From positions 558,001 to 622,000 of the forward strand of contig JADWQD010000008.1 of assembly GCA_016110215.1 (NCBI GenBank): 64,000 bases of DNA, in the 5' to 3' direction. A model generated the notes under the pieces. The model worked only from the letters and a program-made list of their open reading frames with translations. It was not told the DNA's origin and did not search any database. The stretch is from Capronia americana (lineage: Eukaryota > Ascomycota > Eurotiomycetes > Chaetothyriales > Herpotrichiellaceae). Below, one piece after another: positions 55,385 to 64,000 of this stretch; position 1 is the first letter of the stretch; the number at the start of each line of letters is the position of its first letter. Both the position numbers and the translations under genes were made by a program.

Positions 55385-56839
55385 ATGGTCCCCAGATACT
55401 TTTCATCGTCTTCATCGATGACCTCCTCACCAACCCAATGCACCCTCACTAATTCACCCACCGACCCATTTACTCCGCCTTCGTTCTACAGTGATGCCAG
55501 CAGTGAAGATCTAGAGGTAAGTTGACCTTTTCTCAACAAAATCCCAATCTCAACGCCCACGAGGTGAAGTCCATACTGATCGGGCATCAACACAGGACAT
55601 GATGGCCATCGGAAACGACCCTTCCCATGTCAGCGATGTGATGGCCGATGCCCTTAGCCACTTGAATCGCGTCGTGGAACATGTAAGAGCAGCTTCCCCC
55701 CGAGCTGCAGGTTCGCTGGACTAATCATCGAGCAGCTTAGAGGCGAGGGTGAAAATGAAGCAGCGAATGGCATTGCACGCGATGTCCACTCGATGCTGGA
55801 CACGTTCAATCACACCACGGCTCCCTGGTCCATCGAGAAATTCCACATGAAGTCTTCGCCGGCGCCAAACCCTCATTTTCTTGCTCAAAACGGCGCTACA
55901 ACTCGTCCTGTCGCGAGACCCAACGCCTCCTCTTGGGCAGCAGTCGCCGCTACCGACATCGCGGGAAACAACCGTTTGGTCAAGTTCAGACCATCTGACG
56001 GATTGAAGCGCCATATCACAGAGGAAGAGCCGAACAAGCTGCAGCCACGAGATGAGGACTTCCGTTGCGTCTGGATTTACGGCTGGACCAAGGACAAGCC
56101 CTTGAGCATGGTCACGGAGCGAATCAGCACTGGTGCTATTTTCTCCATGGCATACGTGGAACAATATGGTGCGGTCTGTGTCATCTTCCAGTACGCTGGC
56201 GGAGCCATGCTCTTCACCGAAGAAGACAGTCAACTGATCCGCGAGTATGGCGTCGGCTTGTTTGGCAAAGGCCATGAGGTCAAGTATGGTGAAGCCTATC
56301 CAGACAATGAAGACCTACTCCGGATGCAACCTCCTCTCAATGAGCGACGCCGCCTGACCTTTGCTCGTCAGCAACTCTTCACCAATGGCATGAGTGAGGA
56401 ACGATTTAGGAAAGACCTAATCGATATTGTCGGTCGCCACAATCTTGAGCTGGTCTGGTTGTTCAATACCGGCAATGGTACGTCAGCTCTGCTATCCCGG
56501 CTTCGTGACTGACATGAATACCCAGCTACTGCCGTCTTCTCTTCTACTGTTGTCGCCCGTATCGTCCGGGATGAATTTATCCGTCGGTCCAGGAGGGCAG
56601 GACCCTACCAGGAAGTCCAGGTCGGCTTCTCTCATGATCCTTGCGAGCGCCCTATGAATTTGATAACTCAAATACCCTACCCGGGGTGCGCGTCCAGAGA
56701 CCGTAGTGATAGCAACAAATCAGCATCAAGTGGACGCCCCTACAACCCGAATGCCGCCAAGTTTTTACCGGGTGCGGCCGTTCGTGCCAGGAAGGGTACC
56801 GACCCTGATGGTTGGCAAACCGTCCAGCGAAAGCGATGA
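55385..56839 (+). CDS. Four-exon protein with RRM-like modules, unknown function
   Basis: Exons 55385-55516, 55596-55682, 55736-56477 and 56526-56839 join in frame to give 424 residues; all introns (79, 53 and 48 bp) are GT..AG. The N terminus is Ser/Thr/Pro-rich. Around residues 165-215 the order VWIYGW, a helix, then GAVCVIFQYAGGAMLF resembles an RRM-like beta-alpha-beta unit, and a second similar unit may span about 300-370 (ELVWLFNTGNATAVFSSTVVARIV). The C terminus is basic and ends GWQTVQRKR. I recognise no named family; it looks like a Pezizomycotina-specific protein, possibly RNA-binding, but that is inference from secondary-structure pattern alone. Confidence 0.75.
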
Positions 56840-57531
56840 ACTTCGGAGGAACTTTGTCGGCAGACCCCGCCATACATTCCAATCAAAGGATTGCGTACAC
56901 ATTGTGACTGGGAGCACTCATTGCAGGCGTAGGGAAGGCTGAATGCAATGCACTCAGCTAGCACTCCATATAACACACCTTGTCTAGGTAGCGAAGCGGG
57001 GTGCGGACAGCGGAGAAGACGCATTCGATGACAGGCTCATGTGTCGATAGCGTGACTGATAGCATCGATACCAGTGCATTGATAGAAATGCAATGCTCAA
57101 CCTTGGCCGCCGAGCAAGGGCTGGAAGGAGCGATCGAAACCTGCTTGCACTTGCCTCTGTCCTTCCATGCCATATGCGGAAGGTGCTCATGATCGATGAG
57201 GTGGGGTTCAAGCCGTCTCCTCATCCTCATCCGTTTCCCGGACGTCTCGCCATCGATTGTGGACTCAGACCATCGACTGACCTGTTCGACTCCCAATGTT
57301 TCGAATATAGGACTCTGTCCTAGCTGTAGGCGCCGTTCCGCTGCCACATTCACACTTTTCATTGCGATTGACAGCAAAATGCTCGTGCACTGGCTATCTG
57401 CATGCGCTACCAGCTCCATCTACAGTAATGCCAGAACGCGCCATCGGAACACAACCTATTACAACCAGGCGCGAAAATGATAGCCCTCGTCCGAGATAGT
57501 CACTTTCAACAAGCAAAAAGATGAATCATGC
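56840..57531. other. Intergenic spacer
   Basis: No gene seen. Downstream flank of the four-exon gene and 3' flank of the first tRNA-like unit, including its T-rich terminator at about 57514-57519 on the minus strand. Confidence 0.5.
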
Positions 57532-57648
57532 TGGCGACGGTCGGATGCGAACCAACGTCTTCCGCTACTTCGAGTTATCAATCCGATAGCATCGCTGAGG
57601 CGAGATCAGTTGGGGGTAGGAGATGCTAAACCACTGCACGACACCGCC
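57532..57648 (-). pseudogene. Degenerate tRNA-like Pol III unit 1
   Basis: On the minus strand the ends GGCGGTG and GTCGCC pair as an acceptor stem with two wobbles. A D-arm (GTGC-AGTGGTTTA-GCAT), a T-arm (GTTGG-TTCGCAT-CCGAC) and a downstream TTTTT terminator are present. The anticodon stem does not pair well, and about 44 extra bases lie in its place. The A box has a mismatch. Most likely a decayed relative of the two units that follow. Confidence 0.45.
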
Positions 57649-58087
57649 TGTTTATGGATTTCACATTCGTGTTTCAATTTGGGAACATTTCAATCAGATG
57701 AGAAGTAAAAAATGGGTATCTGCAGGCCGCTGGTGCTGTAGACGACAGACAACAGCTTGGGCAAGAAATACCAACTATTACTTGGCGCCAGTCAATGAGA
57801 AACAGAAAGGAGCCCATTGACGCCACTTAATCCAAACCAAGGTCCCCCTCCCGGTGCAAGGTGGATATACTACTGTGTACATGGTTGGCAATGCATCTAG
57901 TTGACCATGGCGTACCACCTCTGGGACTGAAGAAAGTTTTCAACAGCAAGCTGTTACAGAAACGCAAAATGGAAAACCGCCAATAGATCAGTGAGACCTG
58001 GCGTGCCTAATGTTAAGGTGAGACCAACAATATTGAGCCCATATCCAATGCGCACACAAATCCTTTCCAGCACAAAAAAGAAAAATT

Positions 58088-58193
58088 TGGATCTACCTGG
58101 AATTGAACCAGGCTCGTCAGGTTCCAATACCCACAGCGCCCGTTGATTGTGGTATTTATTAGCCCGAAATGCTAACCGATACACCATAGATCC
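58088..58193 (-). tRNA. tRNA-like gene, apparent anticodon AAT (Ile), 34-nt intron
   Basis: A perfect 7-bp acceptor stem (GGATCTA with TAGATCC), a D-arm with A box TGGTGTATCGG, a 5-bp anticodon stem (TCGGG with CCTGA, one wobble), a perfect T-arm (CCTGG-TTCAATT-CCAGG) and a TTTTT terminator just after the 3' end. The anticodon loop starts CTAATA, giving U33 and anticodon AAT if the 34-base insert after position 37 is a tRNA intron; that insert itself folds (AATACC with GGTATT). The body looks like a Gln/Glu-type tRNA rather than a standard Ile(AAT), so it may be a functional oddity or a tRNA-derived pseudogene. Confidence 0.55.
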
Positions 58194-58604
58194 TTGTATC
58201 AACGAATGATTTGGACTGCGAATTCTAGAGGTGCAGATGATAAATTTGCAAGGTGGATCTGTAACTGGTGAGTCACTGGTAAGGGGTGAAAATCCTGCGC
58301 CCCACTCCAGTAAATAACCAGGTAAGGCTACGGTGTTACGAACAAAGAATAACGAGGTGTTTATAGGGCTTACACGAGGCTGTAAAGCAAAACCGAGATA
58401 TGGATCACATTATTCATTATCGAAGCTAGCAGCTCCAGATCTAGGCACGAAGAAATTTAATGCTATAAATCTCTCGAGTTGACGGTGAGTAAAGAGTGAT
58501 TTTTATCTGAGAGAGGAGAACGAATGGGATATATACACAAACGCAGATGCGCTCAGGAGAAGGGATAGAAAGATATGGATCGATCAGAGGCAAAAAGAAA
58601 TTGA

Positions 58605-58809
58605 CGACGGTACTTGGATTCGAACCAAGGTCTTCCTCCGTATATTCGGCCCGTATTTATTGGCTCTGTTCCACGCGACAAGTCAACCAGCTGTGGAAAC
58701 GGACCATTCGTCGTGTTATTCCACAGCTGGTATACTATGAAGGCTTCACAAAGGCTAACAAATATACCGGTTATTGCGAGGACGTGCTAAACCACTACAC
58801 CACACCGTC
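58605..58809 (-). tRNA. tRNA-like Pol III unit 3 with 133-nt insert
   Basis: Acceptor stem GACGGTG with TACCGTC (one wobble), canonical A box TGGTGTAGTGG and B box GGTTCGAATCC, perfect T-arm (CTTGG-TTCGAAT-CCAAG), anticodon stem TCCTC with GAGGA, and a TTTTT terminator downstream. About 133 bases sit inside the anticodon loop, far longer than usual fungal tRNA introns, and include a 13-bp perfect inverted repeat. Position 33 would be C, not U, so no amino acid is assigned. It should be bound by Pol III factors; whether it yields a mature tRNA is doubtful. Confidence 0.5.
58686..58731. repeat. 13-bp perfect inverted repeat inside unit 3
   Basis: ACCAGCTGTGGAA at 58686-58698 and its reverse complement at 58719-58731, separated by 20 bases; a strong hairpin within the insert. 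Confidence 0.9.
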
Positions 58810-58890
58810 TTGAGGCTGATTGTCGATGAGCACTCGGTGGGTGAACTTCATGAAGTGCTAGCAGCTCGAGAATCTTAGCCTGACCGACCT

Positions 58891-60487
58891 CACATATTTC
58901 TCTTGTATGCCTCAACGGCCAGAAAGTAGCCATCCATCGAGAACGCCGCAACAATTCCGAACGCAACGTTCCGCCACACCTTCCCCGATGGCTGAAACGT
59001 GCGGACATCGTCTTCTCCCCGGTCATTCCCAGCAACGTCCTTCAGAACGACAATCTAGCCGTGATTGAAAAGTGTTGGGGCGCCAAATTCCCACGGCTCA
59101 TCCGATGGATGCTCCGCTCGTGCTACGTAGAGGCGCAGCGAGGAGCGGATGTATTCGGTCTCGGCGCGGGGACAATGTCGCCAAAGTGCACGGTAGCCAG
59201 TGTCACTGGCGCCGGCGCAAGAGGTGGTAGCAACGTCGGAGACGGCTTTCACTGGTGCGAATACGGGAGGCGCTGCGAAATGTGATACAGTGGATTTGAC
59301 GGACTTGGCGCTGGATATCGGGACGACAATGCCGGATGTGGGCGCACAGCAGGGCCGCGACGCCTCCTCCGGAGGAATGGCCCGTGAGGACGAGGTCTAG
59401 CAGTGGCAGTTGCAGTGGCGGCTCTGGAGGGTAAGCGTCTAATTGCGCGGTGATCTTCGAGCATTGGGCCGCTAGCGAGACGAGATTGAATTGTTCGTCG
59501 GTGCTGTGCAATGAGCAAGGAGCGTCAGTCCCGGTATAATCAAGGGGCAAGCATCTCACATACAAGGTATACTCCGCGGAATCCTGGGGTAAGTCACCGT
59601 TCGAACAAGCTTGAGTGACGGCGTCCAAGCGGTCGATCAAGTCCGACCAGATGCCTGGGAGAACGGTAGCCGGAGAACTTCTCCACCTCTCCTCCCAGCA
59701 AAGCTGGTTGACTCCTACCATCGCCTTTGCCAGAATCGTATGCCTCCTCGATGGTTTGCAGAATCTCAACCATGGCTCTTGATGCTCCAGCAGATGTGCA
59801 TGCGCTGTCGACGGGCATAACGCCAGTCATTATTGCCGCGCTACGGGCTCCGACTCTTACGCCTCTGCGTGACGTCCTGTTACGTCGGAATAGACGCTCC
59901 GTCTGCTGCAATGTGCGCTATGTTGACTCCCCGCGCCTGAAGGTCTTTGCATGACTGAAAGAACCGTCCTACGCCTACACCCACTCGTTGGACAGTTCGA
60001 TAGACGAAGGCAGGTAGACGGCGAAGATCCCTAGATTGATGGCTCTATCCGCCTCATCGGTATCACGATCAGACAATTCTGCCAATTCCCAGCAAGTTTG
60101 AGCATTCGCGAAGGGAACGTGAGGATGAGGCTCAGACGTCGCAGCCTGATGAGATACCTCGAAGCTTGGCGAGTTCATGGGCGACCTCCTTGTCTCGTGT
60201 TCGTGCAAGCCACGCGGGTTCATGTCTTGGGGCTACTCTTTCGAGTTCATCACATCTTCTGCCTTTGGTTGAGGCTCGTATGATGGCTCACACGGGACCG
60301 GACCGGACCTTGTACCAAAGTTGGCGACAGTGCTGCTGACCTGGCGTGCGCGTTGACGCAGCAGGGAAACCTCAGCACGGACGAGGAAATCGCTGTTCGG
60401 ATCAGGTCCCGCGATGTATGAGACCGGTTCGCAAATCGAGCTTCCCGCCGAATACACGCTCCTGGGAGAACGGCCTGTGGTGTTCAT
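58891..60487 (-). pseudogene. Broken class-3 lipase-like (alpha/beta hydrolase) gene
   Basis: The clearest part is a frame with the nucleophile elbow LTGHSSGGG (Ser codon at 59374-59376), preceded by an intact-looking intron at about 59512-59571 (GTATGT...CACAG). In Lipase_3 proteins the next strand reads ITF then a small residue-APPV. Here ITF is followed by a +1 shift at about 59278-59280 (a TTT where TT is expected), after which AAPPVFAPVKAVSDV continues. The frame then meets an in-frame TAG at 59055-59057 between TLFNHG and IVVLKDV, after which coding-like sequence runs to a final stop at 58891. Upstream pieces (start near 60487, then segments around QARGVNIAHIAADGA and SRAMVEILQTIEEAY) lie in changing frames. 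Sequencing error could explain one lesion but hardly all. Confidence 0.6.
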
Positions 60488-61030
60488 GCCAACGGTTCGG
60501 GCTGCGCCGGCACCGGGGCGAGACGTAGGAGAGACTGCTTTTTGACCTACAGAGCGAGCCGTGGATCTTGAAACTGGCTGTCAGATTCTATCATGTACGA
60601 GGACAGAGTACGGGAGGAAGAACCATCGAGCAGTTCGAATATAGGGTGTCATCACTCAGATCCTGCCTGCAGTACCGAGCGCAAGTCTGCATTGCTAGCT
60701 AGTTCGTGAATGGGTGACTGTGTTCTGGATTTAAGTTTCACTCTAGGAGTATGTAGTTATTGATGCTGTCCGGAGTATTAAGGGGTGTACGGGTGTCCGG
60801 AGTACAAAAGCCGAACTATGTATGAGTCGGCCATCAATCAGCCGAACGAGGCGGCGAGGCTGTGCTTTGTCTCTGCCGCCTTTGAAACATGAAACCGCAG
60901 CTCAGCGCCATGGATCCTTCTTCGCAGTCCTCTCTGCTATGGGTTTCTGAACCTTCTCGCCCTCAAGATGCCTCCTCCTTCAATACATCTTGATTCTTGA
61001 GCACACCGACCAGGTCGCCCGTCAGCGTCG
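60488..61030. other. Intergenic spacer
   Basis: Holds several CCGGAGTA words at 60768-60805 and the promoter of the membrane protein at 61031. Confidence 0.5.
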
Positions 61031-62574
61031 ATGCCTAGAATCACGCCCCTACGGATCCTACTGCTCGTCCCCATCTTCTACGCCAGTCTCCTCCTCTTAT
61101 GGGCTGCCCTGCCCTCGCCCGATGTGCCCTGGGGGACAGACATCGTAGGCAAGACTGCGGAGCATCTATGGCGCGGCGGGACCGTCACACGGGTATATGA
61201 GTATGTGACTGCCTCTCTCTCTCATCCCTTCCCATCCTATCGCGGGGCCACAATAGTCGTACACCCACCACGGGAGCCACAATAAACGTTACACCCCTCG
61301 CACTAACAAGCGCAACAACGACTAACGCAGCCCCCAGTGTCGACGATTTCTTCCCCTACACGGACTCGACGCCCTCGGTGCAAGCGGCGCGGCGCTCCGG
61401 GCGCTGGTCGTTCGCGCTGGACTTCGCCTACAATGCCAGCGCGCGCAGTTTAACGATGAGCGGGTATTACGATGCGCAAGTGTGGAATGTCACCATGTTG
61501 ATGGAGGTTGCGTCGAACGAGGACGGCAATGTATATCTGACGGAGTCGTTTGGTGTGGCTGTCAAGACGGGCGACAACGACGGGACCAATCTGCCGTGGT
61601 TTACGCGCGCGGACGCGACGCTGTTTTTCTGGGAGATCTACAAGGATATGGTCACGGTGCCGTTGCGGGTCCGGGTCTTCGGGGGCAGAAATGTCCAAGT
61701 CCTTCCTGATAGTGAAGTCTGGGTGAGTGCGCTTAATCATACTGGTGCTTGTGCTGGGGCGCTCTAATCCTAGCCTCCATGTGTGCCGCGACGAGGTGAA
61801 TCCCATGCTGATGCCACCTTGGAATAGGCCGACGCCGACTACGCACAGCGGCAGCACAGTATCGTCCCCCTGCTAAGTCTGGTGGTCGATCCGACCGACA
61901 CCGAGCGCGAGCTACGGCACGCGATCTGGCCGGCCGGGGAGGTCTCGCCGAATTCGTCCCCCTCCAGCACATTCATGGCCAGACGCGCGATCCTGCGCAT
62001 TCTGCGCCCGTCCTGGTTTTTCTTCGCTGACGGCGTGGTCCCGCGCATTGGGAGGCTGATCGTGGCGTTGGCCGGGGCGTTGTCGCTGGCATTTTGGGTG
62101 TGTGTCGCTTATGCCGCCGTCGTGGTGGCGTGCTGGAAGGCGAGTGGGACGGATGCTTTCTGGCCCTGGGCGCGCACATTCTGGATGACAAGGCACATGG
62201 TCAGCTACGTCGGGGCCAAGATCTCGTTGCCTACGAGAGGTCCCGCTGAAGATAGAATGGTGGCGGGGGTGGATGAAAGTGAGACCGACGCGACGACCAG
62301 TGGAGCAGGCGACGAGGTGGCCTTGTCGACGGGTCCGACGCCGCTGACGAGCCCATGGGCTTTCTTCACTAGCTCGTCGCCGCTGGACGATCTGTTCGTT
62401 ACCTTCGAGGCCACCAAGCCGCTGGTGCAGCCGATTACTCGGGCCGGGTTGCGGCGGCGGCGGACGGGCGACGATCTCGAGGGCCAGGTCGAGTCTGCGG
62501 CGTCCGTCTCGTCCGTGAGCAATGCAGTGGATGATAAGAAGATCGCGAGCGAAAGTTCTGCACCTCTACCGTGA
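61031..62574 (+). CDS. Two-helix membrane protein with large middle domain
   Basis: Exons 61031-61200, 61338-61722 and 61828-62574 encode 433 residues; intron 1 (137 bp) uses the acceptor CCCCCAG at 61337, which keeps the frame, rather than the earlier CAG. One helix at about 6-27 (LRILLLVPIFYASLLLLWAAL) and one at about 262-287 flank a middle domain of about 235 residues with strand-rich patterns and N-glycosylation-type sites (YNAS, WNVT). The C-terminal 145 residues are acidic and Ser/Thr-rich. The hairpin topology with a lumenal domain recalls seipins, but I see no decisive seipin motif, so the function is left open. Confidence 0.75.
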
Positions 62575-63587
62575 AGAGCCTTACTGTAGTTTGTCATGAG
62601 GTTCTGGAATCTGGAGCGTGGGTACTGCGTACTCCAGACTGTACGTTTATGTAGGAGTGCTCATGGGAAGGTGCTGTGTCGCTACGTTGCTACATCGCTG
62701 CCCTTGGGACCTTGCCTTGCAAACGTCTTTTCGTGTGTGTCTCGTGCAAGTGTAAGACAAGAGTCAAGATTCAAGAGATTCTGGCGATCATAGTAGTTGG
62801 TACAACGTAGTACCACGTTCTGTGCTCGTCCCGGAATGCTCATCCGGAGGCTTGCACTATCCCCGCAAGGGCCAATTTCCCCAGACTGCGTGACGGTCAC
62901 GATTGGATCTTGGATCTTGGTTCGAACCGAAGGACGAGGTATGTAGATAGTTGGTGGTTTTGTGCTAGGTTGTACTTGGTAGATTATTTTGTTACCCACT
63001 GGCAGTGCCAATGCAAGGTACAAGGTACGAGTACTGGGCACCACACTGCATGGCGGGTAACAGGGTAGAGAGATCCGAGGTCAGAAATCAATGGATGGGA
63101 TTCATCGGATCGTCATTCGATGCGTTTCTTCCCCTGTATGAGCAGCGCGGCTTACTCTGTACGTAGTACCATGTATGTACGGAGCATACGAGTGCTGGTG
63201 CACGGACTACCTACAAACGTCTCACCGTCACCGTCACCGTCACCAAAACTACCAGCATCCGTCATCATCGTGATCGTGGTCATGATCATGATATCTCTGG
63301 CAACTGGCATCCCGTATGCGGAACGATGACCCGGTAGTCTGTCACTTTACTACTAATTTCCCACTTCACTTTGCTCCGTTCGATGACGATGTGACGTGGT
63401 TCGACTCTTGAATTCGAGGAGGAGGGGACGAGGATACAGACTCCCCTACATACGCTGTGCTCCATACTTTATTCTTCATACTACGCACTCATACTCGTAC
63501 TACTAGTACTTGTATTTCACCTGACCTGATCTTCTCTCCCCAACACACTGACTGGGGACTTCTCTCTCTCACTTCATCTCCCTCGAC
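62575..63587. other. Intergenic spacer
   Basis: No gene supported. Contains a short TCACCG tandem at about 63221-63243 and GTACGGAG-type words near 63177. The last 60 bp are CT-rich, the leader of the NmrA-like gene. Confidence 0.5.
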
Positions 63588-64000
63588 ATGGCTCACCGCA
63601 ATGTCTGCATTACCGCCATAGACGGCAACACCGGCTCCAGCATCGCAAAATATATCCTCGAGCATGAGAACTTCAAGAAGAAGATCGGCACCATCACGGG
63701 CCTGGCCCTCAACCAGAACGCGCCCCTCGCTAAGGAAGTCCAAAAGCTAGGCGTCAAGATCGTCCAGCATAAGCCCGGCCGCGTCAAGCAGATGGTCGAA
63801 CTGTTGAAGTCCACGGGCGCGGACACGATCTGCCTCATTCCCCCGGCTGCGGAGCAGAAGATGGACATCACACGCGAACTGGTCGATGCGACGAAGAAGG
63901 CGAATATGCCGAATGTCTGCTTCATCAGCTCCGCAGGGTGCGATTTGGCGGATCCGCAGAGACAGCCCAGACTGAGGGAGTTCATTGAGCTGGAGGCCTT
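63588..64000 (+). CDS. NmrA-like NAD(P)-binding protein, 3' end missing
   Basis: The ATG at 63588 opens a frame that runs off the right edge after 137 residues. It begins MAHRNVCITAIDGNTGSSIAKYIL, a Rossmann beta-alpha start with a GNTGSS glycine loop like that of NmrA/atypical short-chain dehydrogenases. It continues with GLALNQNAPLAKEVQKLG, VKIVQHKPG, a conserved GADTICLIPPA strand and NVCFISSAGCDLAD. NmrA-type proteins sense NAD(P) redox state or act as isoflavone-reductase-like enzymes; which applies cannot be told from the N-terminal part. Confidence 0.8.
   Translation, partial: MAHRNVCITAIDGNTGSSIAKYILEHENFKKKIGTITGLALNQNAPLAKEVQKLGVKIVQHKPGRVKQMVELLKSTGADTICLIPPAAEQKMDITRELVDATKKANMPNVCFISSAGCDLADPQRQPRLREFIELEA

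Noticed and set aside
61031..62574. Seipin
   Set aside because: Only the two-helix topology agrees; no seipin motif could be identified, so the gene is left unnamed.
1..64000. CRISPR array, prophage or bacterial operon
   Set aside because: The sequence is eukaryotic with spliceosomal introns; no regularly spaced direct repeats with unique spacers were seen.

Overview
The window is nuclear DNA of a filamentous ascomycete (Pezizomycotina). Genes carry short spliceosomal introns of about 48-137 bp with GT..AG ends and CTAAC/CTGAC-type branch sites. They lie on both strands without operons and are separated by 0.3-6 kb of low-complexity spacer. Recognised genes are typical of this group: a Leu3-like Zn2Cys6 factor, an HMT1-type ABC transporter, a Crh-type GPI-anchored glycosidase, the SEA-complex subunit Rtc1, cactin and XLF. 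I cannot name the genus; a Eurotiomycete or Dothideomycete would fit.

Layout. At 1-742 is the end of a four-helix membrane protein. Cactin (minus) and a Zn2Cys6 factor (plus) diverge from about 3.4-3.7 kb. At 6.1-6.6 kb (minus) is a small secreted precursor made of five near-identical Kex2-flanked peptide copies, the most interesting item here. XLF (8.0-9.9), HMT1 (10.8-13.7, minus) and Rtc1/SEA2 (16.0-20.2) follow. Next come a secreted NTF2-like protein (22.2), vacuolar alkaline phosphatase (24.2-26.0, minus), a Cys-rich single-pass surface protein (27.2-28.7) and a P-loop sulfotransferase-like protein (29.7-30.5, minus).

From about 30.5 to 36.4 kb no intact gene is supported. That stretch holds a G-quadruplex-type repeat and many copies of a TACGGAGTA-like word. 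Then follow an FAD monooxygenase (36.4-37.9, minus), a CBM18-GH16 Crh glycosidase (39.5-41.0), NDUFAF3 (41.6-42.4), an RBR ubiquitin ligase (43.3-45.6, minus), a tiny membrane protein (47.9-48.3, minus), kinesin-8 (49.3-52.5, minus), proline dehydrogenase (53.3-54.9) and a four-exon protein of unknown role (55.4-56.8).

At 57.5-58.8 kb are three tRNA-like Pol III units on the minus strand, about 0.5 kb apart, each with an oversized insert in the anticodon arm. They are followed by a broken class-3 lipase-like gene (58.9-60.5, minus), a two-helix membrane protein (61.0-62.6) and the start of an NmrA-like NAD(P)-binding protein that runs off the right edge. The genes do not form one pathway or an obvious secondary-metabolite cluster; most are unlinked housekeeping functions. 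The repeat-peptide precursor has no visible tailoring-enzyme neighbours (no UstYa/DUF3328, tyrosinase or P450), so it looks like a stand-alone kexin-processed peptide gene. All splice models were read by eye from splice consensus and frame continuity and have not been checked against transcripts.
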